DNA of 64,000 bases, taken from positions 62,001 through 126,000 of the forward strand of contig CAMQVH010000006.1 in NCBI GenBank assembly GCA_947038155.1, in the 5' to 3' direction. The notes below the pieces were generated by a model. It saw only the letters and a program-made list of their open reading frames with translations. It was not told the DNA's origin and searched no databases. Source of the stretch: an uncultured Bacteroides sp. GTDB taxonomy: Bacteria > Bacteroidota > Bacteroidia > Bacteroidales > Bacteroidaceae. Below, piece after piece: positions 27,237-35,815 of this stretch. Numbering within the stretch: position 1 is the first letter of the stretch; each line of letters begins with the position of its first letter. The position numbers and the translations under genes were made by a program.

Positions 27237-28238
27237 ATGGAAAATCGTATGAACTTTCAAACATCTGTGGAATTACCCGCCGGGCTTCCGCCTGTCAGCC
27301 ATGCAGACCATATCCTTCTGATGGGCTCTTGTTTCGCCGAAAATATAGGAGCCTTGCTGGTGGATGCCAAATTCCGGCTGAATCTGAATCCTTTCGGTAT
27401 TCTTTATAATCCTTTGTCTATCTTATCCGCTCTGCGGGAGATTGAAATGAAAAAAGAATACACGGAGAAAGAACTGTTTGCTTATAGAGGACTGTGGCAT
27501 AGCCCTATGCATCACGGCTCCTTTTCCGCATCCACTCCGGAGAAAACCTTGCAGAATATCAATGACCGTCTGCGGCAAGCCTTTCAGACTATGCAACAAC
27601 TTGATTGGCTGATGCTGACTTTCGGTACGGCTTATGTCTATGAACAAAAAGAAACGGGAAAGGTTGTTGCCAATTGCCACAAACTGCCTGAGAACAACTT
27701 CAACCGCAGGCTTCTTCTTGCAGACGAAATAGTCGATGAATACACTTCGCTGATTATCAGTCTGGCAGCCCGCAATCCGAATCTGAAGATTCTGTTTACG
27801 GTAAGCCCTATCCGTCATATCCGCGACGGGATGCATGCCAACCAACTAAGCAAATCCACTTTATTGCTCGCCATTGACCGCTTACAGCAACTCTTCCCGC
27901 AGCACGTCTTCTATTTCCCTTCCTATGAAATAGTACTGGACGAATTGCGTGATTACCGCTTTTATGCGGACGATATGCTGCATCCGTCTCCATTGGCAGT
28001 CCGTTACCTATGGGGACGCTTCTCTGAAACCTTCTTTTCCGCTGACACAAAGCAGATTATGGCAGAAATCGAAGATATCCGGCGCGATCTGGCTCATAAG
28101 CCCTTTCACCCCGGTTCAGAGGCGTATCAACGCTTTTTAGGACAAATAGTGTTAAAAATAGAACGACTTATCGGAAAATACCCGTACTTAGATTTTCAAA
28201 AAGAAACAGAACTATGTCATATGCGATTGAATCCATAG
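27237..28238 (+). CDS. GSCFA family protein (SGNH-like)
   Basis: A 333-residue protein of the GSCFA family, named for a conserved N-terminal motif, here MGSCFAENIG. The architecture resembles SGNH/GDSL hydrolases: a serine or cysteine block near the N-terminus, a TFGTAYVY block, and a DDMLHPSPLAV block that could supply an Asp/His pair. No signal peptide is evident. The ORF track opens at a TTG inside the promoter; ATG 27237 or 27249 is more credible. The 3' end overlaps murF-alr by 25 bp, which hints at a cell-wall role, but the family has no established function that I know of. Confidence 0.75.
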   Translation: MENRMNFQTSVELPAGLPPVSHADHILLMGSCFAENIGALLVDAKFRLNLNPFGILYNPLSILSALREIEMKKEYTEKELFAYRGLWHSPMHHGSFSASTPEKTLQNINDRLRQAFQTMQQLDWLMLTFGTAYVYEQKETGKVVANCHKLPENNFNRRLLLADEIVDEYTSLIISLAARNPNLKILFTVSPIRHIRDGMHANQLSKSTLLLAIDRLQQLFPQHVFYFPSYEIVLDELRDYRFYADDMLHPSPLAVRYLWGRFSETFFSADTKQIMAEIEDIRRDLAHKPFHPGSEAYQRFLGQIVLKIERLIGKYPYLDFQKETELCHMRLNP

Positions 28239-30706
28239 CCAAAAGTATCGGTGCCCGCTGTGTGGGCGAATATGAAACGACTATTGATTGGCTGTTAACA
28301 GACAGCCGTTCCCTGAGTTTTCCTGAAGAAACTCTTTTTTTTGCTTTAGCTACCAAACGAAATAGTGGTGCCCGCTATATCCCTGACTTATATGACAGGG
28401 GAGTGCGCAATTTTGTTGTTTCCGAAGAAGACTTTAAAGAAATAGAGAGTGGGGAGTGGAGAGTGGAGAGTTCTCTCAACTTCCTCGTCGTTCCCAATCC
28501 CTTGAAAGCTTTGCAGAAGCTTGCCGAAGTGCATCGTGAGAAATTCAAGATGCCGGTTATCGGCATTACCGGTAGTAATGGAAAGACGATTGTGAAAGAA
28601 TGGTTGCACCAGTTGCTCAGTCCGGACCGTTGCATTGTCCGTTCTCCGCGCAGCTATAATTCACAGATTGGTGTTCCTCTTTCTGTATGGCAACTGAATG
28701 AAGAGGCGGAGTTAGGAATCTTCGAAGCCGGCATTTCCGAAATGGGAGAGATGGGAGCTTTGAAGCGGATGATAAAGCCTACTATCGGTATCTTGACCAA
28801 CATAGGCGGTGCCCATCAGGAGAATTTCTTCTCATTGCAGGAGAAATGTATGGAGAAACTGACGCTTTTCAAAGATTGTGATGTCGTAATCTACAACGGT
28901 GACAATGAATTAATCAGCAATTGCGTTGCAAAATCAATGCTGACAGCCCGTGAGATTGCCTGGAGCCGTACCGATATCGAACGTCCGCTGCACATCAGCC
29001 GCGTGACAAAAAAGGAAGACCACACCGTCATTTCCTACCGTTATCTGGATATGGATAATACTTTCTGTATCCCTTTTATTGATGATGCTTCCATCGAAAA
29101 TGCGCTGAATTGCTTGGCAGCCTGTCTCTACCTGATGACTCCTGCCGACCAAATAACAGAACGTATGGCACGTCTCGAACCGATCGCCATGCGTCTGGAA
29201 GTAAAAGAAGGAAAGAATAACTGTGTCTTGATAAATGACAGTTATAATTCGGATTTGGCATCTTTGGATATAGCCCTCGACTTCCTTGTCCGCCGCTCAG
29301 AAAAGAAAGGACTGAACCGGACGCTTATCCTTTCGGACATACTGGAAACCGGACAAAGCACGGCAACACTCTATCGGCGGGTAGCCCAACTGGTGCAAAG
29401 CCGGGGAATCAATAAACTGATTGGCGTGGGACCGGAGATTTCTTCGTGTGCCGCCCGGTTTGATGCCGGCATCGAACGCTATTTCTTCCCCAATACCGAA
29501 GCTCTTCTGGCATCAGACGTGCTTAAATCCCTTCATTCGGAGGTTATTCTGATAAAAGGTTCCCGTATATTCAACTTCGACAAGGTATCCGAAGCGCTGG
29601 AACTGAAAGTGCACGAAACTATCTTGGAAGTAAACCTGCATGCCATGGTCGAAAACCTGAACCATTATCGTTCCATGCTCCGCCATCCCGAAACGAAGAT
29701 GATATGTATGGTGAAAGCTTCTGCCTACGGAGCCGGTTCATATGAAATTGCCAAGACCTTGCAGGAACATCATGTCGATTATCTGGCGGTGGCCGTTGCC
29801 GACGAAGGCTCCGAACTCCGCAAAGCGGGCATCACTTCCTCTATCATGATTATGGACCCGGAACTTACGGCGTTCAAAACCATGTTCGACTATAAACTGG
29901 AACCGGAAGTGTATAATTTCCATCTGCTCGACGCACTTATCAAAGCCGCCAAAAAAGAAGGAATCACCAACTTTCCGATTCACATCAAACTGGATACGGG
30001 TATGCACCGTCTCGGCTTTGCCGTGGAAGATATACCCTTGCTTATCCACCGCCTGAAGAACCAGAGTGCGGTGATTCCCCGTTCGGTATTCTCTCATTTC
30101 GTAGGAAGTGATTCTCCCCAGTTCGATGCCTTTACGCGCCGGCAGATAGAACTGTTTGAAAAGGGCTCGCAGGAGTTGCAAGCCGCTTTCCCGCATAAGA
30201 TTTTGCGCCATATCTGCAATACGGCGGGAATCGAACGCTTCCCCGGTGCGCAGTTTGATATGGTACGGCTGGGAATCGGGCTTTACGGAGTCAGTCCGAT
30301 AGACAATTCGATTATACATAACGTAAGTACCCTCAAGACAACGATACTTCAGATTCGTGATGTGTCCGAAGAAGATACCGTAGGGTATAGCCGTATGGGG
30401 CATCTGACACGTCCTTCACGTATCGCCGCCATTCCTATCGGGTATGCCGACGGGCTGAACCGCCATTTGGGACGTGGAAATGCCTACTGCCTGGTGAATG
30501 GGAAGAAAGCGGCTTATGTAGGCAATATCTGTATGGATGTCTGTATGATAGACGTTACCGACATCGACTGCCGCGAAGGCGACCAGGTGATTATTTTCGG
30601 TGACGACCTGCCGATAACGGTTCTCTCCGACAAGCTGGATACGATTCCTTATGAAGTTCTTACCAGTATATCGACACGGGTGAAACGGGTATATTATCAG
30701 GAATAA
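28214..30706 (+). CDS. murF-alr: Bifunctional MurF ligase / alanine racemase fusion
   Basis: An 830-residue fusion typical of Bacteroidetes. Residues 1-450 form MurF, which adds D-Ala-D-Ala to UDP-MurNAc-tripeptide; its ATP loop is GITGSNGKT (117-125). Residues 460-830 form the PLP alanine racemase, with K501 in MVKASAYGAGSYE as the Schiff-base lysine and a candidate catalytic tyrosine near 725 (GYSRMGH). Joining the enzymes couples D-Ala supply to its use. An oddity is ESGEWRVESS at about 78-88, encoded by four heptanucleotide repeats that have expanded or inserted in frame into the N-terminal MurF domain. It overlaps the GSCFA gene. Confidence 0.93.
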   Translation: MSYAIESIAKSIGARCVGEYETTIDWLLTDSRSLSFPEETLFFALATKRNSGARYIPDLYDRGVRNFVVSEEDFKEIESGEWRVESSLNFLVVPNPLKALQKLAEVHREKFKMPVIGITGSNGKTIVKEWLHQLLSPDRCIVRSPRSYNSQIGVPLSVWQLNEEAELGIFEAGISEMGEMGALKRMIKPTIGILTNIGGAHQENFFSLQEKCMEKLTLFKDCDVVIYNGDNELISNCVAKSMLTAREIAWSRTDIERPLHISRVTKKEDHTVISYRYLDMDNTFCIPFIDDASIENALNCLAACLYLMTPADQITERMARLEPIAMRLEVKEGKNNCVLINDSYNSDLASLDIALDFLVRRSEKKGLNRTLILSDILETGQSTATLYRRVAQLVQSRGINKLIGVGPEISSCAARFDAGIERYFFPNTEALLASDVLKSLHSEVILIKGSRIFNFDKVSEALELKVHETILEVNLHAMVENLNHYRSMLRHPETKMICMVKASAYGAGSYEIAKTLQEHHVDYLAVAVADEGSELRKAGITSSIMIMDPELTAFKTMFDYKLEPEVYNFHLLDALIKAAKKEGITNFPIHIKLDTGMHRLGFAVEDIPLLIHRLKNQSAVIPRSVFSHFVGSDSPQFDAFTRRQIELFEKGSQELQAAFPHKILRHICNTAGIERFPGAQFDMVRLGIGLYGVSPIDNSIIHNVSTLKTTILQIRDVSEEDTVGYSRMGHLTRPSRIAAIPIGYADGLNRHLGRGNAYCLVNGKKAAYVGNICMDVCMIDVTDIDCREGDQVIIFGDDLPITVLSDKLDTIPYEVLTSISTRVKRVYYQE
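28445..28472 (+). repeat. Four tandem heptanucleotides inside murF-alr
   Basis: GAGAGTG, GGGAGTG, GAGAGTG, GAGAGTT are four exact 7-bp steps within the coding sequence, followed by CTCTC, which can pair back on GAGAG. They encode the ESGEWRVES-type peptide. Confidence 0.85.
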
Positions 30707-30737
30707 AGCCGAGGGAGATGAACAAAAGCTGAGAACC

Positions 30738-30848
30738 GATAAATGGATAATCAGTAAATAGCAAAACGGTAGACGGTAAACGGTAGATGATGAATGAAAG
30801 TGAACTAACATAAATAATTCATTGTTTACCGTTTACAGTTTGCCGTTT
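30738..30848. repeat. Inverted heptanucleotide repeat runs between murF-alr and tatA
   Basis: Left run: GATAAAT, GGATAAT, CAGTAAA, TAGCAAA, ACGGTAG, ACGGTAA, ACGGTAG, ATGATGA (30738-30793). Right run: ATTGTTT, ACCGTTT, ACAGTTT, GCCGTTT (30821-30848). The right run is the inverse of the left (AAACGGT), so a long imperfect hairpin is possible. It could act as a terminator for murF-alr just before the tatA promoter. Confidence 0.8.
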
Positions 30849-30853
30849 TTATT

Positions 30854-30861
30854 TATATTTG
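30854..30861 (+). promoter_or_regulatory. Bacteroides -7 element for tatA
   Basis: TATATTTG matches TAnnTTTG and ends 36 bp before the tatA ATG at 30898. No -33 TTTG at normal spacing was found. Confidence 0.5.
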
Positions 30862-30897
30862 CACCAACTAATAAAAACCTCTTTATCAAATAAACGT

Positions 30898-31116
30898 ATG
30901 ACAAACTTATTATTATTAGGTTTCTTGCCTAGTGGTTCCGAGTGGATTATTATTGCTTTGGTTATTCTCCTGCTCTTTGGTGGTAAGAAAATTCCCGAAC
31001 TGATGCGCGGCTTGGGCAAAGGAGTGAAGAGCTTCAAAGATGGAGTGAATGATGCAAAAGAAGAAATAAATAAGGCAAAAGAAGACCTGGATAAACCGGC
31101 GGACTCAAGTAAGTAA
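30898..31116 (+). CDS. tatA: Sec-independent translocase TatA/E
   Basis: A 72-residue protein: a short N-terminal segment, one transmembrane helix ([14 protein letters not shown]), the conserved GGKKIPEL hinge, an amphipathic helix ([14 protein letters not shown]) and a charged tail. It polymerises to form the passage for folded twin-arginine substrates. The ORF track starts at a TTG in the promoter; ATG 30898 places the helix correctly. tatC begins 11 bp downstream. No TatB is visible, as is common in systems where a single TatA-type protein suffices. Confidence 0.93.
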   Translation: MTNLLLLGFLPSGSEWIIIALVILLLFGGKKIPELMRGLGKGVKSFKDGVNDAKEEINKAKEDLDKPADSSK

Positions 31117-31127
31117 AATAAGTACCG

Positions 31128-31952
31128 ATGGCAGAAATGACCTTTTGGGATCATTTGGATGAACTGCGCAAGGTACTTTTTCGGGTGATTGGAGTTTGGC
31201 TTGTATTGGCAATTGGTTATTTTATTGCTATGCCTTATCTTTTCGATCATGTGATTCTGGCGCCATGCCACAATGATTTCATATTCTACGATTTATTACG
31301 GCATATCGGACAGACATTCGATTTGACCGATGACTTTTTCACACAAGAATTTCAGGTGAAGCTGGTCAACATAAATTTGGCGGCTCCCTTCTTTATACAC
31401 ATGTCGACAGCCTTCTGGATGTCGGTCGTGACCGCCATGCCTTATATTTTCTTTGAAGTATGGCGTTTTATTGGTCCCGCTCTTTATCCCAACGAAAAGG
31501 AAGGAGTACGCAAGGCATTAACCATCGGAACAGTGATGTTCTTTATCGGTGTCTTGCTGGGTTATTTCATGGTTTATCCGTTGACGCTCCGTTTCCTTTC
31601 CACCTATCAGTTAAGTTCGGAAGTGGAGAACATTCTGTCGCTTAATTCCTATATTGATAATTTCATGATGCTGATTCTTTGCATGGGACTGGCATTTGAG
31701 TTGCCATTAGTGACGTGGTTGCTTTCATTGTTGGGAGTAGTCGATAAGTCCTTCTTGCGGAAATACCGCCGCCATGCCGTTGTCATCATCGTGATAGCTG
31801 CTGCCATTATCACTCCGACGGGCGACCCGTTCACGCTGAGCGTCGTGGCCATTCCGCTTTATCTGCTCTACGAAATGAGCATCCTGATGATAAAGAATAA
31901 AAAGAAAACAGAAGAAGAAATTGAAGATGAAGTTGCCTTATCAGAAGAGTGA
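31128..31952 (+). CDS. tatC: Sec-independent translocase TatC
   Basis: A 274-residue inner-membrane receptor for twin-arginine signal peptides, with six hydrophobic segments. The N-terminus MTFWDHLDELRKVLFRV is the classic TatC signature, and FEVWRFIGPALYPNEK and the ATPTGDP-like IITPTGDPFTLSVVAIP are also conserved. It is paired with tatA. The 3' end overlaps the downstream helicase gene by 26 bp, so that gene is probably co-translated. Confidence 0.95.
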   Translation: MAEMTFWDHLDELRKVLFRVIGVWLVLAIGYFIAMPYLFDHVILAPCHNDFIFYDLLRHIGQTFDLTDDFFTQEFQVKLVNINLAAPFFIHMSTAFWMSVVTAMPYIFFEVWRFIGPALYPNEKEGVRKALTIGTVMFFIGVLLGYFMVYPLTLRFLSTYQLSSEVENILSLNSYIDNFMMLILCMGLAFELPLVTWLLSLLGVVDKSFLRKYRRHAVVIIVIAAAIITPTGDPFTLSVVAIPLYLLYEMSILMIKNKKKTEEEIEDEVALSEE

Positions 31953-34900
31953 AGCGATAGAATCTTATGAGTTACTTTTGGCTGTTTGTCGGGTGGAAGA
32001 CACCCGGCTTGCCGTAGGATACAAGCAGATGCGTGACTTGCTTGAACGCGTCTGCCGGTCGCAAATGCAAAATGAAAGTCTGCAGATGACCGACCTCTCC
32101 GCACGAATCAGCTTTATCGCTGCAAAGGTAGACCTTTCGGCAGGAGAACAAAACCGGTTGCATACTTTCCGCCTGACTTCCAACCATATTCTGAACCGCC
32201 GTCTCGAACCGACCAGGGAGAACCTGTTGCGGGATGTCAAGACACTGGCTTTCTTAATCCGTAAACTTTCGGAAGAAGACATACCCGAAGAACTGTACCG
32301 ATTGCTTCCGAAAGCGGATGCTACTTATCTGTCAGCCCCTCCCGCCCGTAAACGTGTGCAGCGGATGCGCGTATGTTTTCAGTATGCAAATGAGCAATAC
32401 CTGTATGTAACTCCATTGGACGAAGTCTCGGAAACCCCGTGGCTTGTCCGTTACAATATCCCTCAAATAAATGAAGAATTTGCGGAGACATGCAAACTGC
32501 TCTGGCGTCACACCCAACTGAACTTATTAGACGTAGCCATTGACGACGCGGGAATACTGACCCCCTCGTTTATCGTTCTCGAACCGGATTACCTGATTGA
32601 CATCAGTTCCCTTGCCGAGTGTTTCCGCGACTACGGGCATCATCCGGCAAATTATTACCTTTCCCGTCTCCAGCCGATTGAGAATGCACGCCCCCTGTTG
32701 TTGGGAAATATAGCCAATCTTTTCCTCGATGAATGGATTCACGCGCAGGATGAAGAAGTAGACTACCGGACTTGTATGCAGAAAGCTTTCCGGCGCTATC
32801 CTATCGAGTTGGCAGCCTGCCCCGACTTGCAGGACAGGGAGAAAGAACGCCAATTCTTTGACGATTGCAAACTGCACTTCGAGCATATCCGTCAAACGGT
32901 GAACGATACCTTCCACGCCGCCGGATATGAACTCGACAAGACAGACGCGGTGCTCGAACCTTCTTATATCTGCGAGGCACTCGGACTCCAGGGGCGCCTC
33001 GATTATATGCAACGGGATATGTCTTCCTTTATTGAAATGAAATCGGGTAAAGCCGATGAGTACGCCATCCGTGGCAAGGTTGAACCCAAAGAGAACAACA
33101 AAGTACAGATGCTTCTCTACCAGGCCGTTCTACAATACTCTATGGGAATGGACCACCGGAAAGTGAAAGCCTATCTGTTCTATACCCGTTATCCGCTTCT
33201 TTATCCGTCGCGTCCTTCGTGGGCAATGGTGCGCCGGGTAATCGACCTGCGCAATAGGATTGTAGCCAACGAATATGGTATTCAACTGCACAACAACCTG
33301 GAATACACCGAACGTAAACTGGAGGAAATCAACGCTGCAACCTTGAACGAACGGGGGCTGCAAGGACGTTTTTGGGAGACTTATCTGCGTCCGCCCATCG
33401 ACAGCTTTCAGAAGAAACTGAAAGCGCTTTCGCCATTGGAGAAAAAATATTTCCATGCCGTATATAATTTCCTGACCAAAGAGCTTTATACCTCCAAATC
33501 GGGTGATGTGGACTACGAAGGACGTACCGGAGCCGCTTCGTTGTGGCTTTCTACATTGGCCGAAAAGTGTGAAGCCGGCGAAATAATCTACGATTTGCGC
33601 ATCAAAGAGAACCATGCGGCCGACGAGCATAAAGCTCATCTGCTGTTGAGCCGTTCGCTCACGTCTTCGCTTTCGCAATCTTCGCCGCACTCTGTTGCCT
33701 CTCTGGATTTTCAGGCGGAAGAGGTAGCTGCAAGCAGCAAGGCCGACGAGTATGATGTACTTCCCAACTTCCGCCAGGGCGATGCCGTCATTCTGTATGA
33801 ACGCAACAGTGATACGGATAATGTAACCAACAAAATGGTATTCAAAGGCAACATCGAATATCTGACAGACCACGAAATCTGTGTCCGTCTGCGTTCTACG
33901 CAACAGAATCCTTCCGTGCTTCCCGGCGAAAGCCTTTATGCCATCGAACACGATACGATGGATACCACCTTCCGTTCTATGTTTCAGGGATTGTACGCTT
34001 ATCTATCAGCTACGCAAGACCGCCGTGACCTGCTACTGTCACAACGTCCGCCCGAGTTCGACGAATCGTTGGACGCTTTAATCTCCCAAGCGAAAGACGA
34101 CTTTGTCCGTGTTGCATTGAAGGCCAAAGCGGCCCGGGATTATTTTCTCCTTATCGGCCCTCCGGGAACGGGCAAGACTTCCTGTGCCTTGAAGAAGATG
34201 GTGGAAACCTTCCATATCGATGGAGATACCCAAATACTGCTGCTCTCATATACCAACCGTGCCGTCGATGAAATATGCAAATCGCTCATTGCTATCCGTC
34301 CGGTTGTCGACTTTATCCGTGTCGGGAGCGAATTGCCGTGCGACGAGCACTATCGTGACCATCTGATAGAAAACGAACTGGCCTCCTGTAACCGTCGTTC
34401 GGAAGTTTACGAGCGTATCCGAAACTGCCGCATTATCGTGGGAACGGTTGCTGCCGTTTCCGGCAAACCTGAACTTTTCCGCTTGAAACATTTCAATGTG
34501 GCTATTGTCGATGAGGCTACGCAGATACTTGAACCTCAGTTATTGGGTATTCTTTGTGCTCGCGACAAAGACAGCCGTAACGCCATTGATAAGTTTATTC
34601 TGATTGGCGACCATAAACAACTTCCTGCCGTTGTGCTTCAAAACACGGAGCAGTCGGCAGTTTATGACGAAGCATTGCTGTCTGTCGGTCTGGTAAATCT
34701 GAAAGATTCTTTGTTCGAGCGCCTTTACCGGAGTTGCTCTTCGGGCGATAGCCGCTCGTTCGATATGCTTTGCCGCCAGGGGCGTATGCATCCTGAAGTA
34801 GCTTTGTTTGCCAATCGTGCTTTCTATGGCGGACGTCTGCTTCCCGTCGGCCTGCCTCATCAGTTGGAAGATTCCGGATCTGTTTCGCGCGTAGCCTTCT

Positions 34901-35364
34901 ATCCTTCCGTTCCGGAGCAGAAAGGAACATCTGTCAAAATAAACTCTTCGGAAGCCCGGATTGTTGCTCGACTTGCCGCTCAGGTTTACGAGAGTAACCG
35001 GTCGGACTTTGATGAGTCTCGTACATTGGGAATTATAACTCCTTACCGGAGCCAGATAGCCCTTATCAAAAGAGAGATAGAAACATTGGGCATCCCGGCT
35101 CTCAGTCGGATACTGGTGGATACAGTCGAACGTTTTCAGGGCAGCGAACGGGACGTGATTATTTATTCCTGTTGCATCAACAGTTATTATCAGTTGAAAT
35201 TTGTATCTAATTTAACCGAGGAAGACGGTGTGTTGATAGACCGCAAACTGAACGTAGCTCTTACCCGTGCGCGAAAGCAGATGTTTGTGACCGGTGTCCC
35301 CGAGTTCTTGAATGTCGACCCGCTTTACCGGAGTTTATTAAAATTAATAGAGAGTAAAGAGTAA
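31927..35364 (+). CDS. Dna2-like PD-(D/E)XK nuclease / SF1 helicase
   Basis: A 1145-residue cytosolic protein. The N-terminal half contains a Cas4/RecB-type nuclease core with D359 (GRLD) and E370-x-K372 (IEMKSGK). The C-terminal half is an SF1 Upf1/Dna2-type helicase: Walker A GPPGTGKT with K750, Walker B VDEATQI (D862/E863), GDHKQLPAV, and late motifs TLGIITPYRSQ and VERFQGSERDVIIYS and VALTRARKQ. This is the Dna2 domain order, suggesting processing of flaps or ends in replication or repair; a defence role is possible. No Fe-S cysteine pattern was confirmed. The TTG at 31921 in the track is replaced by ATG 31927, which overlaps tatC. Confidence 0.85.
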   Translation: MKLPYQKSEAIESYELLLAVCRVEDTRLAVGYKQMRDLLERVCRSQMQNESLQMTDLSARISFIAAKVDLSAGEQNRLHTFRLTSNHILNRRLEPTRENLLRDVKTLAFLIRKLSEEDIPEELYRLLPKADATYLSAPPARKRVQRMRVCFQYANEQYLYVTPLDEVSETPWLVRYNIPQINEEFAETCKLLWRHTQLNLLDVAIDDAGILTPSFIVLEPDYLIDISSLAECFRDYGHHPANYYLSRLQPIENARPLLLGNIANLFLDEWIHAQDEEVDYRTCMQKAFRRYPIELAACPDLQDREKERQFFDDCKLHFEHIRQTVNDTFHAAGYELDKTDAVLEPSYICEALGLQGRLDYMQRDMSSFIEMKSGKADEYAIRGKVEPKENNKVQMLLYQAVLQYSMGMDHRKVKAYLFYTRYPLLYPSRPSWAMVRRVIDLRNRIVANEYGIQLHNNLEYTERKLEEINAATLNERGLQGRFWETYLRPPIDSFQKKLKALSPLEKKYFHAVYNFLTKELYTSKSGDVDYEGRTGAASLWLSTLAEKCEAGEIIYDLRIKENHAADEHKAHLLLSRSLTSSLSQSSPHSVASLDFQAEEVAASSKADEYDVLPNFRQGDAVILYERNSDTDNVTNKMVFKGNIEYLTDHEICVRLRSTQQNPSVLPGESLYAIEHDTMDTTFRSMFQGLYAYLSATQDRRDLLLSQRPPEFDESLDALISQAKDDFVRVALKAKAARDYFLLIGPPGTGKTSCALKKMVETFHIDGDTQILLLSYTNRAVDEICKSLIAIRPVVDFIRVGSELPCDEHYRDHLIENELASCNRRSEVYERIRNCRIIVGTVAAVSGKPELFRLKHFNVAIVDEATQILEPQLLGILCARDKDSRNAIDKFILIGDHKQLPAVVLQNTEQSAVYDEALLSVGLVNLKDSLFERLYRSCSSGDSRSFDMLCRQGRMHPEVALFANRAFYGGRLLPVGLPHQLEDSGSVSRVAFYPSVPEQKGTSVKINSSEARIVARLAAQVYESNRSDFDESRTLGIITPYRSQIALIKREIETLGIPALSRILVDTVERFQGSERDVIIYSCCINSYYQLKFVSNLTEEDGVLIDRKLNVALTRARKQMFVTGVPEFLNVDPLYRSLLKLIESKE

Positions 35365-35498
35365 ATTCGCTAATTTTTGCAGACGTTAATTTTTATTCTC
35401 TCTTTATGCAATTCATTAACACCTCTATAATGAACAAACGCCTATATTTGCAACACGTTTTTTTCATAGAGATTTAGATTTAAGGTTAGAAGAATTGT

Positions 35499-35524
35499 GG
35501 AAGTCGTGAGACTTCCCTTTTTTT
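35499..35524 (+). terminator. Hairpin with GTGA loop and T tract
   Basis: GGAAGTC (35499-35505), loop GTGA, GACTTCC (35510-35516), then CTTTTTTT. A textbook intrinsic terminator on the plus strand, 134 bp after the helicase stop. Confidence 0.75.
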
Positions 35525-35600
35525 CATCTTAACGTTTACTATTCTTTGTTTGTATCACTTGTATTTGAGTATGAAAAATGGGGAATAAGTAAACTTGAAA

Positions 35601-35627
35601 AGCCCTCTTCGTGAGAAGAGGCTTTTT
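35601..35627 (+). terminator. Second hairpin with GTGA loop and T tract
   Basis: AGCCCTCTTC (35601-35610), loop GTGA, GAAGAGGCT (35615-35623), then TTTTT. A nine-pair stem with one bulged C, similar in design to the hairpin 100 bp earlier. Confidence 0.75.
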
Positions 35628-35745
35628 TGTGTGCAGTTGTTCGTTATTCAATCGCAGTGAATAGAGATGAGTTTGTGCTGATATTTAATAAATAAAAACG
35701 AATTGTGCTAAATGGGATATGTAGAAGAGGAGAGAGGATAATGAA

Positions 35746-35795
35746 AAAGGTCTGAAAAGAGACTTTCATGATTGAAGTTTTCTTTTCAGACCTTT
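35746..35795. terminator. 15-bp hairpin after the MFS gene
   Basis: AAAGGTCTGAAAAGA (35746-35760) pairs perfectly with TCTTTTCAGACCTTT (35781-35795), and inner ACTT/AAGT can extend the stem. It lies 20 bp beyond the MFS stop (minus strand) and probably terminates that transcript. Confidence 0.75.
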
Positions 35796-35815
35796 GACAG
35801 TATGTATGGTGAGAT

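Larger units (their letters stand above)
35443..35628 (+). ncRNA. Candidate intergenic small RNA
   Basis: The 451-bp gap between the helicase gene and the MFS gene has no credible ORF. It holds a perfect -7 element TATATTTG (35443-35450), after which two terminator-like hairpins occur, at 35499-35524 and 35601-35627. Both have GTGA (GNRA-type) loops and T tracts. A transcript starting near 35457 would be about 65 or 170 nt. No known RNA family was recognised. It might equally be the 3' region of the helicase transcript. Confidence 0.4.

Noticed and set aside
30416-30811. 131-aa minus-strand ORF over the end of murF-alr
   Set aside because: It is a shadow of alr joined to open frame created by heptad repeats.
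35365-35815. Hidden coding gene in the 451-bp gap
   Set aside because: No ORF with credible start and composition; the region is dominated by hairpins.
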